Assembly: GCA_018713255.1 (NCBI GenBank)
Contig: DVFL01000015.1
Coordinates: forward strand, 1 to 64,000
Reading direction: 5' to 3'
DNA: 64,000 nt
From: Candidatus Cottocaccamicrobium excrementipullorum
GTDB lineage: Bacteria > Bacillota > Clostridia > Lachnospirales > Lachnospiraceae
A program made the translations under genes and the position numbers. Below, in pieces: positions 36,201 through 44,547 of the stretch. Numbering within the stretch: position 1 is the stretch's first letter; every line of letters begins with the position of its first letter. The notes below the pieces were generated by a model that saw nothing but the letters and a program-made list of their open reading frames with translations, searched no databases and was not told the DNA's origin.

Positions 36201-36301
36201 AGCACGGGAAATTCTCTTTCCTTCGGTTTCCGGCAAGATGCAGTTACTGCTGAAAAAGCAGGATTGCCGGAAAGGAAGAAAGGAATTTGCCGTGCTTTTT
36301 T
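36201..36301 (+). promoter_or_regulatory. Very long hairpin ending in a T-run (terminator/attenuator) upstream of the ABC exporter genes
   Basis: Left arm 36201-36236 and right arm 36264-36296 pair over about 33 positions with one mismatch and a few bulged bases: AGCACGG...AAATTC with GAATTT.CCGTGCT at the base, CCGGCAA with TTGCCGG near the loop. An inner CTGCT/AGCAG helix sits in the loop, and six Ts (36296-36301) follow. The 25-codon ORF 36176-36253, with AGGAAGG just before its ATG, would be translated through the left arm on readthrough transcripts, which could prevent hairpin formation. This may be a terminator for the trmD-DUF512 unit, a regulatory attenuator for the exporter, or both. 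Confidence 0.6.
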
Positions 36302-36340
36302 GCGTGGTTAAGATCAGAATCTGGAGACAGGAGGGGGATA

Positions 36341-38110
36341 ATGAGGAATTTGTGGAAATATATCCGTAAATATTGTCTGCTGTATGGGGTGGCATTGACT
36401 GCCCTGGTGATCAGCATTTTGCTGGATGCGGCGGCGCCCCAGATTACCCAGCGGATTATCGATCAGGTGATTGTGGGGGGAAGAACAGAACTTTTGATGC
36501 GGCTTCTCTTTGGACTTTTAGGGATTGGTCTTGGCCGCGGGGTATTTCAGTACGCAAAGGAGTTTATTTTTGATTTTGCTGCTTCCGGCATTGGAAGCAG
36601 TCTGCGCAAAGATCTGTTTGATCATATTCAGACTTTGTCAGTGGGGTATTTTGATCGCCACAATACAGGTGAACTGATGGCCAGAGTTAAGGATGATGTG
36701 GACCGAATCTGGAATGCCTTTGGCTATGTGGGAATGTTGATGATTGAATGTTTGATTCACACCTGCGTTATGGTATTTTGCATGTTTCGAATCAGTCCTC
36801 TGCTCACATTGATTCCTCTTTTGGTGATGGCAGTGATTGCCTGGTTTGCTCTGCGGATGGAAAAAGGACTGGGAGAAGTTTATGACCGAATTAGTGAGGA
36901 AACGGCTTCCATGAACACTGCCGCCCAGGAAAATCTGGCGGGGGTAAGAACGGTCAAGGCATTTGCCCGGGAAAAGTATGAGATTTTAAAGTTTCGGTCC
37001 CATAATCAAAAATATTACCAGCTGAATATGGAGCAGGCGAAGCTGTTGGCCAAGTACCAGCCTAATATTTCTTTCCTTTCCAAGGTGCTGTTAATGGCGG
37101 TGATTGTAGCCGGCGGATTGTTGGTGATGGATGGACGGATTTCCATCGGTGAACTGGGAGCGTTTTCCGAGTATGCCAATAATATTATCTGGCCCATGGA
37201 GATGGTAGGATGGCTGAGCAATGACTTCGCGGCAGCTCTTGCTTCCAACCGGAAGATCCAGAAGATTTTTCAGGAAACGCCGGAGATCTCAAATCCTGTT
37301 TCCGTCTCTTTCCAGGAGAGGAAAGCAGGAGACGGGTGGTCCATGAAGGGAGAGATCTGTTTTGATCATGTAAGCTTTTCGCTTCAGGGCAAGGAAATTC
37401 TTCATGATGTCAGTTTTACAGTTCCCCAGGGTACCACTCTGGGAATTATGGGAATGACGGGGGCAGGAAAAAGCTCGGTGGTAAATCTGATTCAGCGGTT
37501 TTATGACGTTTCCTCCGGCCGGGTTTTAATTGACGGAAGGGATGTAAGAAGCCTTCCTTTAGATGATCTGCGGCGGCAGATTTCCGTGGTCATGCAGGAT
37601 GTATTTCTCTTTTCTGACAGCATTCAGGAAAACATTAAGACGGGAAATCGGGATCAGACCCAATGGGAAAGTATTGAGCGGGCTTCCCTTTGTGCCGATG
37701 CCCATGGGTTTATCATGAAGCTGACAGAACAGTATGATACGGTAATCGGTGAGCGGGGAGTAGGACTTTCCGGCGGACAGAAACAGCGGATCAGCATTGC
37801 CAGAGCCATTGCCAAGGAAAATCCTGTGCTGATCTTAGACGATTCTACTTCCGCTCTTGATATGGAAACAGAATGGGAAATCGAGCAGCGGCTGAAGGAG
37901 CTGAAGCATTGTACGAAAATTATTATTGGACACCGGATTTCTGCGGTGCGCAATGCAGATCAAATTTTGGTTTTGGAAAAGGGCAGAGTGGCGGAGCAGG
38001 GAACCCATGAAGAGCTTTTGAAAAAACGAGGACGTTATTTTGACACTTATCAGGTTCAGTACGGGGAATATATGGAAGAGAAGGGGAAGGAGGAAATGCA
38101 ATGGCAGTAA
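36341..38110 (+). CDS. Heterodimeric ABC exporter, subunit 1 (degenerate Walker B)
   Basis: The frame opens at 36287 inside the hairpin, but ATG 36341 with AGGAGGGGG upstream is preferred (589 residues). Six membrane helices span about 10-310. The ATPase has Walker A GMTGAGKSS, signature LSGGQKQRISIARA, and Walker B VLILDDSTSALD, where the catalytic Glu is Asp. That replacement marks the degenerate-site partner of heterodimeric exporters such as BmrCD or TM287/288. The next gene, overlapping by 10 bases, supplies the other half. Likely cargo is drugs or amphipathic compounds (family inference). Confidence 0.92.
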   Translation: MRNLWKYIRKYCLLYGVALTALVISILLDAAAPQITQRIIDQVIVGGRTELLMRLLFGLLGIGLGRGVFQYAKEFIFDFAASGIGSSLRKDLFDHIQTLSVGYFDRHNTGELMARVKDDVDRIWNAFGYVGMLMIECLIHTCVMVFCMFRISPLLTLIPLLVMAVIAWFALRMEKGLGEVYDRISEETASMNTAAQENLAGVRTVKAFAREKYEILKFRSHNQKYYQLNMEQAKLLAKYQPNISFLSKVLLMAVIVAGGLLVMDGRISIGELGAFSEYANNIIWPMEMVGWLSNDFAAALASNRKIQKIFQETPEISNPVSVSFQERKAGDGWSMKGEICFDHVSFSLQGKEILHDVSFTVPQGTTLGIMGMTGAGKSSVVNLIQRFYDVSSGRVLIDGRDVRSLPLDDLRRQISVVMQDVFLFSDSIQENIKTGNRDQTQWESIERASLCADAHGFIMKLTEQYDTVIGERGVGLSGGQKQRISIARAIAKENPVLILDDSTSALDMETEWEIEQRLKELKHCTKIIIGHRISAVRNADQILVLEKGRVAEQGTHEELLKKRGRYFDTYQVQYGEYMEEKGKEEMQWQ

Positions 38111-39876
38111 ATACAAGCCGGATGGACGAGGAGCAGCGTCTGGTTCCTAAACGAGTAACGATTTTGCGCCTTCTCCGGTATCTTCTTGCTTATAAAAAGA
38201 GAATTATTCTGGTGCTGTGCATTATGGCAGGAACAATTTCCATCAGCATGATTACGCCTCTGCTGATTGAGAAGGCCGTTAATGATTACGTGGCCCAGGG
38301 AAATCGGACGGGACTTCTTAAGCTTGGAGCCGGAGCAGCGGTATTGTTCTGCTTGTTTTTAGCTGGAACCAAGGCAAGAATGTACATGATGGCAAAGATT
38401 TCTAATGAAATTCTGGTGACCATCCGCAATCAGCTGTTTGACCATATTCAAATGCTGTCTTTTCATTTCTTTGACAGCCGACCAGTGGGCAAAATCCTGG
38501 CCAGGCTGATTGGAGATGTAAATTCCCTGAAAGATGTGCTGACGGACAGCGTAACACAGCTGATTCCTGATTTGGTGACGGTAGTCTGCGTGGCGGTGAT
38601 TATGCTGGTGAAAAATTATCGGCTGGCCATGGCTGCCCTGCTGACCCTGCCGGTGCTGGCGGCTGGAATGTTTTTGATTGAAACCACGGCCCACGGTTTA
38701 TGGCAGATCTATCGGAAGAAAACTTCCAATTTAAGCGCTTATATTCATGAAGATTTGTCGGGAATCCGTGTGATTCAAAGCTTTGCGGCTGAAGGGGAAA
38801 CCAGAAAGGTTTTTCACCAGCTGACAGACGAACATCGGAAGGCTTTTGTGGATGCGGTGGTCGTGGCGGACGGTTTTGGCCCGGTGGTGGAAATCACCTG
38901 GGGACTGGGAGGCTTTCTTCTGTACTTTATCGGGATACGAATGATGGGAGCAGATACTGTGGGAGTCGGAACCTTTCTCGCTTTTTCCACGTATATTGCC
39001 ATGTTCTGGAGCCCTATCCGCAATCTGTCCAGCTTTTATAATAAGCTAACCACCAATATTTCTGCTGCAGAACGGATTTTTGAAATCATGGATACAGCGC
39101 CGGATATTACTGATCAGCCAGGAGCCGAAGTTTTGCCTCCCATTCAGGGCCAGGTGGAATTTTCCCATGTTTCTTTTGCATATCAAGACGAGCCGGACAA
39201 GATGATTTTAAAGGATGTAAGTTTTCGGGTAAAGCCGGGAGAGACCATTGCACTGGTTGGCCCCACGGGAGCTGGAAAAACCACCATTGTAAATCTGATC
39301 AGCCGGTTTTATGAGGTGTCAAAAGGAAGCGTTTTGATTGACGGCGTTGATGTGCGTCAGGTTACCCTGGAAAGCCTTCGCAGCCAGCTGGGGATTATGA
39401 CCCAGGATAATTTTCTTTTTTCCGGTACCATTAGGGACAATATCCGTTATGGCCGGCTTGAGGCAACGGATCAGGAGATTCAGGAGGCTGCGAAGGCAGT
39501 GAATGCCCATGACTTTATTATGAAGCTTCCTAAGGGTTATGACACGGAAATCAGTGAACGGGGGGCAGGACTTTCCATTGGACAGCGTCAGCTTCTGGCC
39601 TTTGCCAGAACCATGGTTTCCCGGCCGGGAATTTTAATTTTGGATGAAGCCACATCAAGCATCGATACCCATACGGAGATTTTGGTGCAGAAGGGAATTG
39701 ACGCGCTGCTGAAGGGAAGGACTTCATTTATCATTGCTCATCGGCTGTCCACTATTCGAAAGGCAGACCGGATTTTTGTCATTGATGAAGGGAAAATTCA
39801 GGAAGAGGGAAGCCATGAAGAGCTTTTGGCGAAAAAGGGAGCTTACTGGCGGCTGTACTGCAGCCAGTTCAGGTAG
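38101..39876 (+). CDS. Heterodimeric ABC exporter, subunit 2
   Basis: This 591-residue fused membrane/ATPase protein has Walker A GPTGAGKTT and a canonical Walker B ILILDEATSSID with catalytic Glu, but the signature is LSIGQRQLLAFA instead of LSGGQ. Its variant signature completes the degenerate ATP site formed with subunit 1's Walker motifs, while its own Walker B and subunit 1's LSGGQ form the active site. This complementary pattern shows the two genes encode one transporter. It starts at an ATG overlapping the previous stop, with AAGGAGGAA upstream. Confidence 0.93.
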   Translation: MAVNTSRMDEEQRLVPKRVTILRLLRYLLAYKKRIILVLCIMAGTISISMITPLLIEKAVNDYVAQGNRTGLLKLGAGAAVLFCLFLAGTKARMYMMAKISNEILVTIRNQLFDHIQMLSFHFFDSRPVGKILARLIGDVNSLKDVLTDSVTQLIPDLVTVVCVAVIMLVKNYRLAMAALLTLPVLAAGMFLIETTAHGLWQIYRKKTSNLSAYIHEDLSGIRVIQSFAAEGETRKVFHQLTDEHRKAFVDAVVVADGFGPVVEITWGLGGFLLYFIGIRMMGADTVGVGTFLAFSTYIAMFWSPIRNLSSFYNKLTTNISAAERIFEIMDTAPDITDQPGAEVLPPIQGQVEFSHVSFAYQDEPDKMILKDVSFRVKPGETIALVGPTGAGKTTIVNLISRFYEVSKGSVLIDGVDVRQVTLESLRSQLGIMTQDNFLFSGTIRDNIRYGRLEATDQEIQEAAKAVNAHDFIMKLPKGYDTEISERGAGLSIGQRQLLAFARTMVSRPGILILDEATSSIDTHTEILVQKGIDALLKGRTSFIIAHRLSTIRKADRIFVIDEGKIQEEGSHEELLAKKGAYWRLYCSQFR

Positions 39877-39915
39877 CGGATCAGGAAAAGATTGAAAAAG
39901 AGATGGAAAAACTCC

Positions 39916-39944
39916 TTGCTTTTTCTGCTCCTATATGCTATTAT
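39916..39944 (+). promoter_or_regulatory. Promoter for rplS
   Basis: TTGCTT (39916-39921) and TATTAT (39939-39944) are 17 bases apart, and the -10 is preceded by TGC, an extended -10. About 80 bases of leader follow; I see a short AGAG/CTCT hairpin in it but could not match a known ribosomal leader. Confidence 0.65.
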
Positions 39945-40029
39945 TTTACATGTTGTGACGAAAAAAGAGATGGTCCTCTGATACACATCAAGTATTAAAG
40001 AACATCAAATAGTACAAGGAGGTTCACAA

Positions 40030-40377
40030 ATGAACGAGATTATTAAGAGTATTGAAGCTACCCAGTTAAAGGAGTCTGTTCCGGAGTTTTCCGTTGGCGA
40101 TACCGTTAAGGTATACAACAAGATCAAAGAGGGAAACCGTGAGAGAATTCAGGTATTCGAGGGCACTGTGTTAAAGAGACAGAACGGCGGCGCCAGAGAG
40201 ACCTTCACCGTAAGAAAGAACTCCAACGGCATTGGCGTAGAAAAGACCTGGCCTGTACATTCTCCCTTCGTTGATAAGATCGAAGTAGTGAGAAAGGGTA
40301 AAGTAAGACGTGCAAAATTAAACTACTTAAGAAAGCGCGTAGGCAAGGCTGCCAAGGTAAAAGAGCTGGTAAGATAA
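40030..40377 (+). CDS. rplS: 50S ribosomal protein L19
   Basis: This 115-residue bL19 has [20 protein letters not shown] and [15 protein letters not shown], typical of the family. It lies at the 30S-50S interface. The ATG follows AAGGAGGT. It begins the rplS-lepB-rbgA-rnhB run, separated here from trmD by an insertion of four genes, and it has its own promoter to compensate. Confidence 0.98.
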   Translation: MNEIIKSIEATQLKESVPEFSVGDTVKVYNKIKEGNRERIQVFEGTVLKRQNGGARETFTVRKNSNGIGVEKTWPVHSPFVDKIEVVRKGKVRRAKLNYLRKRVGKAAKVKELVR

Positions 40378-40399
40378 TCAAGCAGGATAATCAAAGGAG

Positions 40400-40459
40400 G
40401 GCTGCCGCAGAAGTGCACTGTAACCGGAAAGGGAACAGGATTCTGCGGCAGCCTTTTCT
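40400..40459 (+). terminator. Terminator after rplS
   Basis: A perfect 12-base-pair stem (GGCTGCCGCAGA with TCTGCGGCAGCC) encloses a 30-base loop and is followed by TTTTCT. It would lower expression of the downstream lepB-rbgA genes relative to L19. Confidence 0.85.
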
Positions 40460-40508
40460 GCAAGTCTGCCGGCATCCTTGAATCAGTGATAGGTAAGGTT
40501 GTGATATT

Positions 40509-41048
40509 GTGGAATTTGTTCATAATGAAGAAGACAGCCTGCTTCGCCGGGTTGTAAGCTGGGTGACAGATATTATCGTGGTGATTGCTCTTGGCTGTTT
40601 TACCGTGTACGCTTTTGGCAATCAGGTAATGGTAAGCGGTAATTCCATGTCGCCTCTTTTAAATTCTCAGGATGTGGTTTTGGTGAATCGGATCAGCTAT
40701 GACCTGGGAAAGCCAGATCGGTTTGACGTGGTGGTATTTCAGAGAGAGGACGGCAAGGCTAACATTAAACGGATTATTGGCCTTCCTGGGGAAACGGTTC
40801 AGATTCAAAACGGAGATATTTATATTAATGGTCAGGTGCTGGAACATCAGCAGGGGGAGATTACCTTGGCTGGCATTGCAGAAAATCCCATTACTTTGGG
40901 ATCAGATGAATATTTCCTCCTGGGGGATAATCAAAATTCCAGCGAGGACAGCCGGTTCTCCAATGTGGGAAATGTTAAGGAAGACCAGATCCTGGGAAAG
41001 GTCTGGTTCAGAATTTTCCCGGCGATCCGCATGGGACTGGTCAAATAG
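40509..41048 (+). CDS. lepB: Type I signal peptidase (first copy)
   Basis: The 179-residue protein starts at GTG. A single membrane helix (about 16-36, IIVVIALGCFTVYAF) precedes the catalytic Ser in SGNSMSPLL and the catalytic Lys in [12 protein letters not shown]; box E is GDNQNSSEDSRF. It removes signal peptides from exported proteins on the outer membrane face. The short Gram-positive (SipS) architecture is as expected. It is separated by rbgA from a second signal peptidase gene at 41926. Confidence 0.95.
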   Translation: MEFVHNEEDSLLRRVVSWVTDIIVVIALGCFTVYAFGNQVMVSGNSMSPLLNSQDVVLVNRISYDLGKPDRFDVVVFQREDGKANIKRIIGLPGETVQIQNGDIYINGQVLEHQQGEITLAGIAENPITLGSDEYFLLGDNQNSSEDSRFSNVGNVKEDQILGKVWFRIFPAIRMGLVK

Positions 41049-41077
41049 TCTGCTTTTGCAGAAACAGGAGGAATGAA

Positions 41078-41929
41078 ATGCATATACAGTGGTATCCCGG
41101 GCATATGACGAAAGCCGTCCGGGCCATGAAAGAGGATATTAAGCTGATTGACTTGATCATTGAGCTGGTGGATGCCAGAGCTCCTCTTTCTAGCCGGAAT
41201 CCAGATATTGATGAACTGGGAAAGGGAAAAGCCAGATTAATTTTGCTGAATAAATGGGATTTGGCGGATGAAAAGATAGGGGAATTATGGTTTTCTTATT
41301 TTGAACAAAAAGGATTTACTGCAGTAAAGCTAAACAGCAGAAATGGAAATGGAATCAAGCAGATTAACGGAGCGGTGACTCAGGCCTGCAAGGAAAAAAT
41401 TGAGAGAGATCGCCGCCGGGGAATTCTAAACCGGCCGGTACGGGCTATGGTAGTGGGAATTCCCAATGTGGGAAAGTCTACGTTTATTAATTCTTTTGCA
41501 GGAAGAGCCTGCGCCAAAACAGGAAACAAGCCGGGAGTAACAAAAGGAAATCAGTGGATTCGCCTGAATAAAACGCTGGAGCTTTTGGATACGCCGGGAA
41601 TTTTGTGGCCTAAATTTGAGGATCAGGAAGCCGGTTTGAAGCTGGCGTTTATCGGCTCCATCAATGATGAGATTTTAAATAAGGAAGAATTGGCACTGGA
41701 ACTGCTCCGTTTTCTCATGGATCAATATCCAGAACGAATAAAGGATCGTTATCAGCTGGACGAGCTTGATGAACAGGAACCGGTCCGCATCATGGAGCAG
41801 ATTGCTAAAGTGCGGGCGTGCCTGAAAAAAGGCGGAGAATATGATTATACTAAGGCGGCAAACCTTCTTCTTGAGGATTTTCGTTCGGGAAAGTTAGGGC
41901 GGATAACCCTTGAACGGCCGGTTTTATGA
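41078..41929 (+). CDS. rbgA: Ribosome biogenesis GTPase RbgA (YlqF)
   Basis: This 283-residue circularly permuted GTPase has motifs in the order G4 NKWDLAD (about 59), then G1 GIPNVGKSTFINSF (about 124), then G3 DTPGILWPK. RbgA is needed for late assembly of the 50S subunit, including L16 incorporation. It follows lepB by 29 bases behind AGGAGGAA, and its final codons overlap the next signal peptidase gene by four bases (ATGA). Confidence 0.96.
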   Translation: MHIQWYPGHMTKAVRAMKEDIKLIDLIIELVDARAPLSSRNPDIDELGKGKARLILLNKWDLADEKIGELWFSYFEQKGFTAVKLNSRNGNGIKQINGAVTQACKEKIERDRRRGILNRPVRAMVVGIPNVGKSTFINSFAGRACAKTGNKPGVTKGNQWIRLNKTLELLDTPGILWPKFEDQEAGLKLAFIGSINDEILNKEELALELLRFLMDQYPERIKDRYQLDELDEQEPVRIMEQIAKVRACLKKGGEYDYTKAANLLLEDFRSGKLGRITLERPVL

Positions 41930-42408
41930 TCTGCAGAAAGAATATTCTGATGGCGTTTGCCGCAGCGGCGGCAGCAGCGATGCTATTTTGGATGGCCTTT
42001 TTTGAGAAAGCAGAGGTTTATGGCAATTCCATGGAACCAGATCTTAAAGCAGGCCAGACAGTCATGGTGGATAAGCTGTCTTATCAGTTCAGGGAACCAG
42101 AGCGGTATGAGATTGTGGTATTCTCTTCCGCCTCTGAGGAGAATCGGTATTATATGAAGCGGATTATCGGTCTTCCAGGAGAGACGATTCAGGTGAAAAA
42201 GGGACAGATTTATGTCGATGGAATTCTTCTGGAGGAACCGGAAGAACGAGAACTGATACAGGAAGCCAGACGTGCTGCCGATCCTGTGATTCTGGGGCCG
42301 GAAGAATATTTTGTGCTGGGAGATAACCGGAATAACAGCTCCGACAGCCGTGACTGGAACATCGGAAATGTGAAGAAGAATCAGATAATTGGACGGGTGG
42401 TGCAGTAA
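41926..42408 (+). CDS. Type I signal peptidase (second, shorter copy)
   Basis: This 160-residue protein has an Ala-rich membrane helix ([16 protein letters not shown]), catalytic Ser in YGNSMEPDL, catalytic Lys in [11 protein letters not shown] and box [14 protein letters not shown]. All catalytic parts are present, so it is probably active. It differs clearly from the copy at 40509 and has an extra charged loop ([17 protein letters not shown]). It is translationally coupled at both ends: ATGA overlap with rbgA and TAATG with rnhB. Distinct client specificity or a stage-specific role is possible but unproven. Confidence 0.92.
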   Translation: MICRKNILMAFAAAAAAAMLFWMAFFEKAEVYGNSMEPDLKAGQTVMVDKLSYQFREPERYEIVVFSSASEENRYYMKRIIGLPGETIQVKKGQIYVDGILLEEPEERELIQEARRAADPVILGPEEYFVLGDNRNNSSDSRDWNIGNVKKNQIIGRVVQ

Positions 42409-43067
42409 TGACAAAAGAGTTAAAGGGAGAAAAGCTGGAAAAGGAGCTTTTAAGGCTGGAAGGAATGCTGGAATATGAGAGGCAGTACCGGTCTGTGGGA
42501 GTGATCTGCGGAGTGGATGAGGCAGGAAGGGGGCCTTTAGCTGGTCCGGTGGTAGCCGGGGCTGTGATTCTGCCTGAGGACTGCCGGATTTTATATTTAA
42601 ATGATTCAAAAAAGCTGACGGAAAAACGCCGGGAAGCACTGTATCTGGAGATTCAGGAAAAGGCTGTCTCCTGGGGCGTGGGGGTGGCCAGCCCGGGACG
42701 GATTGATGAGATTAATATCCTTCAGGCGACTTATGAGGCCATGAGGCAGGCGGTAGAATCCCTTGTGCCTTGTCCACAGGTATTGCTGAACGACGCGGTG
42801 ATCATTCCCGGCCTTTCGATGGAACAAGTTAAGATCATTCACGGTGACGCCAAAAGCCTTTCCATTGCGGCGGCAAGCGTCATGGCGAAGGTGACCAGGG
42901 ATCATATGATGGTGGAATATGACAAGCTTTATCCGGAGTACGGTTTTGCCAAGCATAAAGGATATGGAACGGCGGAACATATCCGCGCCTTGAAAACCTA
43001 CGGCCCTTGTCCAATTCATCGGAGAACATTTATCCGGAAATTCACAGGAGAACAAAGGGATGAATAA
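42408..43067 (+). CDS. rnhB: Ribonuclease HII
   Basis: This 219-residue RNase HII has the metal-binding D-E pair in [17 protein letters not shown] (about 35-51), [12 protein letters not shown], and a third acidic residue in [20 protein letters not shown]. It removes ribonucleotides from DNA. The start overlaps the previous stop by one base (TAATG). The window also contains an RNase HI (57216), so both enzyme classes are present. Confidence 0.96.
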   Translation: MTKELKGEKLEKELLRLEGMLEYERQYRSVGVICGVDEAGRGPLAGPVVAGAVILPEDCRILYLNDSKKLTEKRREALYLEIQEKAVSWGVGVASPGRIDEINILQATYEAMRQAVESLVPCPQVLLNDAVIIPGLSMEQVKIIHGDAKSLSIAAASVMAKVTRDHMMVEYDKLYPEYGFAKHKGYGTAEHIRALKTYGPCPIHRRTFIRKFTGEQRDE

Positions 43068-43404
43068 CCAGGAGAAAGGGAGAGGCGGAGAAGCTTTTGC
43101 CGCCAGATTTCTTGCTGAACAGGGTTATGAAATCCTGGAACGGAATTTCCGGTGCAGGCAGGGAGAGATCGACCTGATTGCCAGAGATGGAAATGATCTG
43201 GTATTTGTAGAAGTAAAGTTCAGGCGAGGAAAAGGGCAGGGGCTGCCGGAAGAGGCGGTAGATTTTCGAAAGCAGGAGAAAATCCGTCAGGCGGCCAGAT
43301 ATTATTTGTACCGAAATGGATATGAAGAAGATACAGCCTGCCGCTTTGATGTGGTGGGAATTTTAAATGGACAGATCCGACTGATTCGGAATGCATTTTC
43401 GTGA
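43060..43404 (+). CDS. YraN family endonuclease-like protein (UPF0102)
   Basis: The 114-residue protein matches the UPF0102/YraN family, a small restriction-endonuclease-like fold: the catalytic pattern [10 protein letters not shown] then VFVEVKFR gives the D-ExK arrangement. YraN is encoded beside rnhB in many bacteria; a role in Holliday-junction or DNA processing is suggested but not established. It overlaps rnhB by eight bases and has AGGAGA upstream. Confidence 0.92.
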   Translation: MNNQEKGRGGEAFAARFLAEQGYEILERNFRCRQGEIDLIARDGNDLVFVEVKFRRGKGQGLPEEAVDFRKQEKIRQAARYYLYRNGYEEDTACRFDVVGILNGQIRLIRNAFS

Positions 43405-43418
43405 TGGAGGCAAGAGGG

Positions 43419-44273
43419 ATGAATGAACTGCAGTGGAAGTACGCTGATCATCGAAGGGTATTTCATTCTCAGATAAAAAATGGGGTGCCCTTTCTTTCTT
43501 TTCGAGTACTGGAAGAAAGCGGAATGACCGTAGATGGATTTTCCACCAGATTAGGCGGCGTCAGTCAGGGAAAATGGGGAGAGATGAATTTTTCTTACGG
43601 CAGAGGAGACAATCCGGAACATGTTCTGGAAAACTACACCCGCATGGCGGAGGCTCTTGGCGTTGACCGAGATAAGATGGTAGTTTCCTGGCAGACGCAC
43701 ACCACTAATGTGCGTTTGGTGACGAAGGAAGACCAGGGCAAAGGCGTGATTAAGCCCCGGGATTACCGAGATGTAGACGGATTGATCTGCAGTGAGCCGG
43801 GAATTACTTTAGTCACTTTTTATGCAGATTGTGTGCCCTTATATTTTTTGGATAAGAAGAACCGGGCGATTGGACTGAGTCATTCCGGCTGGAGAGGGAC
43901 GGTGAACCGGATGGGAGCAGTTACCTTAAAGGCAATGGAAGAGGCTTTTGGAACAAAGCCTGAAGAGGTGACGGCATGCATCGGCCCCAGCATCTGTCAG
44001 GAATGCTTTGAGGTGGGAGAGGATGTGGTGGATGCGTTCTCTCAGGCTTTTTCTTCCATGTACTGGGATCAGCTGTGGAAAAAGGGAAGGCCGGGGAAGT
44101 ACCAGCTGAACCTTTGGAAAGCCAATGAGGTGATTTTGACAGAGGCAGGGGTTTCTGCCGAAAATATTGCGGTGACCAATCTCTGCACTAAATGCAATCG
44201 GAAATATCTGTTTTCCCACCGGGCAGACGGGGAAAACAGGGGAACGCTTGCGGCATTTTTCGGCCTTCGATGA
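43419..44273 (+). CDS. pgeF: PgeF/YfiH purine nucleoside phosphorylase-laccase fold protein
   Basis: The frame can start at GTG 43401, but GGAGG lies eight bases before ATG 43419, giving 284 residues. Family motifs include FYADCVPLYFLD (metal Cys), SHSGWRGTVNRMG (metal His) and CIGPSICQECFEVG. Relatives show zinc-dependent purine nucleoside phosphorylase and adenosine deaminase activity, and E. coli YfiH edits cell-wall precursors. It closes this run of co-directional genes. No clear terminator follows before the converging small ORF. Confidence 0.92.
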   Translation: MNELQWKYADHRRVFHSQIKNGVPFLSFRVLEESGMTVDGFSTRLGGVSQGKWGEMNFSYGRGDNPEHVLENYTRMAEALGVDRDKMVVSWQTHTTNVRLVTKEDQGKGVIKPRDYRDVDGLICSEPGITLVTFYADCVPLYFLDKKNRAIGLSHSGWRGTVNRMGAVTLKAMEEAFGTKPEEVTACIGPSICQECFEVGEDVVDAFSQAFSSMYWDQLWKKGRPGKYQLNLWKANEVILTEAGVSAENIAVTNLCTKCNRKYLFSHRADGENRGTLAAFFGLR

Positions 44274-44301
44274 ACTTAGGATGACTGTCTGAACACCGAT
44301 G

Positions 44302-44460
44302 CTATTCTCGGATATAAATTCCCTGAGATTCAATCCAGTCCAGAATATCCTGCCTGGCATTGTACTGGGGATCATTTCCTGTCTGGTCTTCCGGAAGATT
44401 TTCTTCCCTGCGCAGTTCTTTTAAGGACTCCAGGATTTCTTCTTCTCTTGATTTGCACAT
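44302..44460 (-). CDS. Small conserved-looking ORF, 52 residues, unknown function
   Basis: A clean 52-codon frame on the - strand begins with ATG at 44460, eight bases after a near-perfect AAGGAGGA. It encodes a charged, Glu-rich helix (MCKSREEEILESLKELRREE), then a middle segment NLPEDQTGNDPQY and a tail ending ILDWIESQGIYIRE. I do not recognise it. The strong ribosome-binding site, sensible composition and placement 88 bases after the prs stop support a real gene, perhaps the last of a prs transcript, though a hairpin stands between them. It ends 28 bases from pgeF on the opposite strand. Confidence 0.68.
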   Translation of the reverse strand: MCKSREEEILESLKELRREENLPEDQTGNDPQYNARQDILDWIESQGIYIRE

Positions 44461-44490
44461 ATGCATTTCCTCCTTTCAACGGGAAAATGT

Positions 44491-44534
44491 CAAAGAGGCT
44501 GTCTTGTTCTGATTTCAGACAAGCAGCCTCTTTG
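44491..44534 (-). terminator. Terminator-like hairpin after prs
   Basis: CAAAGAGGCT pairs perfectly with AGCCTCTTTG over 10 base pairs, with an inner CTTGT/ACAAG extension past a one-base bulge. On the prs strand it is followed by ACATTTTCCC, a weak T-tract. It separates prs from the 52-residue ORF. Confidence 0.72.
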
Positions 44535-44547
44535 CTGTAAAGATGAA

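Noticed and set aside
36176-36253. Listing the 25-codon leader ORF as a certain gene
   Set aside because: Its ribosome-binding site is too close to the ATG and its start precedes the predicted transcription start. It is kept only as a hypothesis within the exporter leader finding.
39945-40029. Ribosomal L19 leader RNA
   Set aside because: A leader of the right size exists, but I could not trace a convincing conserved structure by eye. A covariance search with the L19 leader model would decide.
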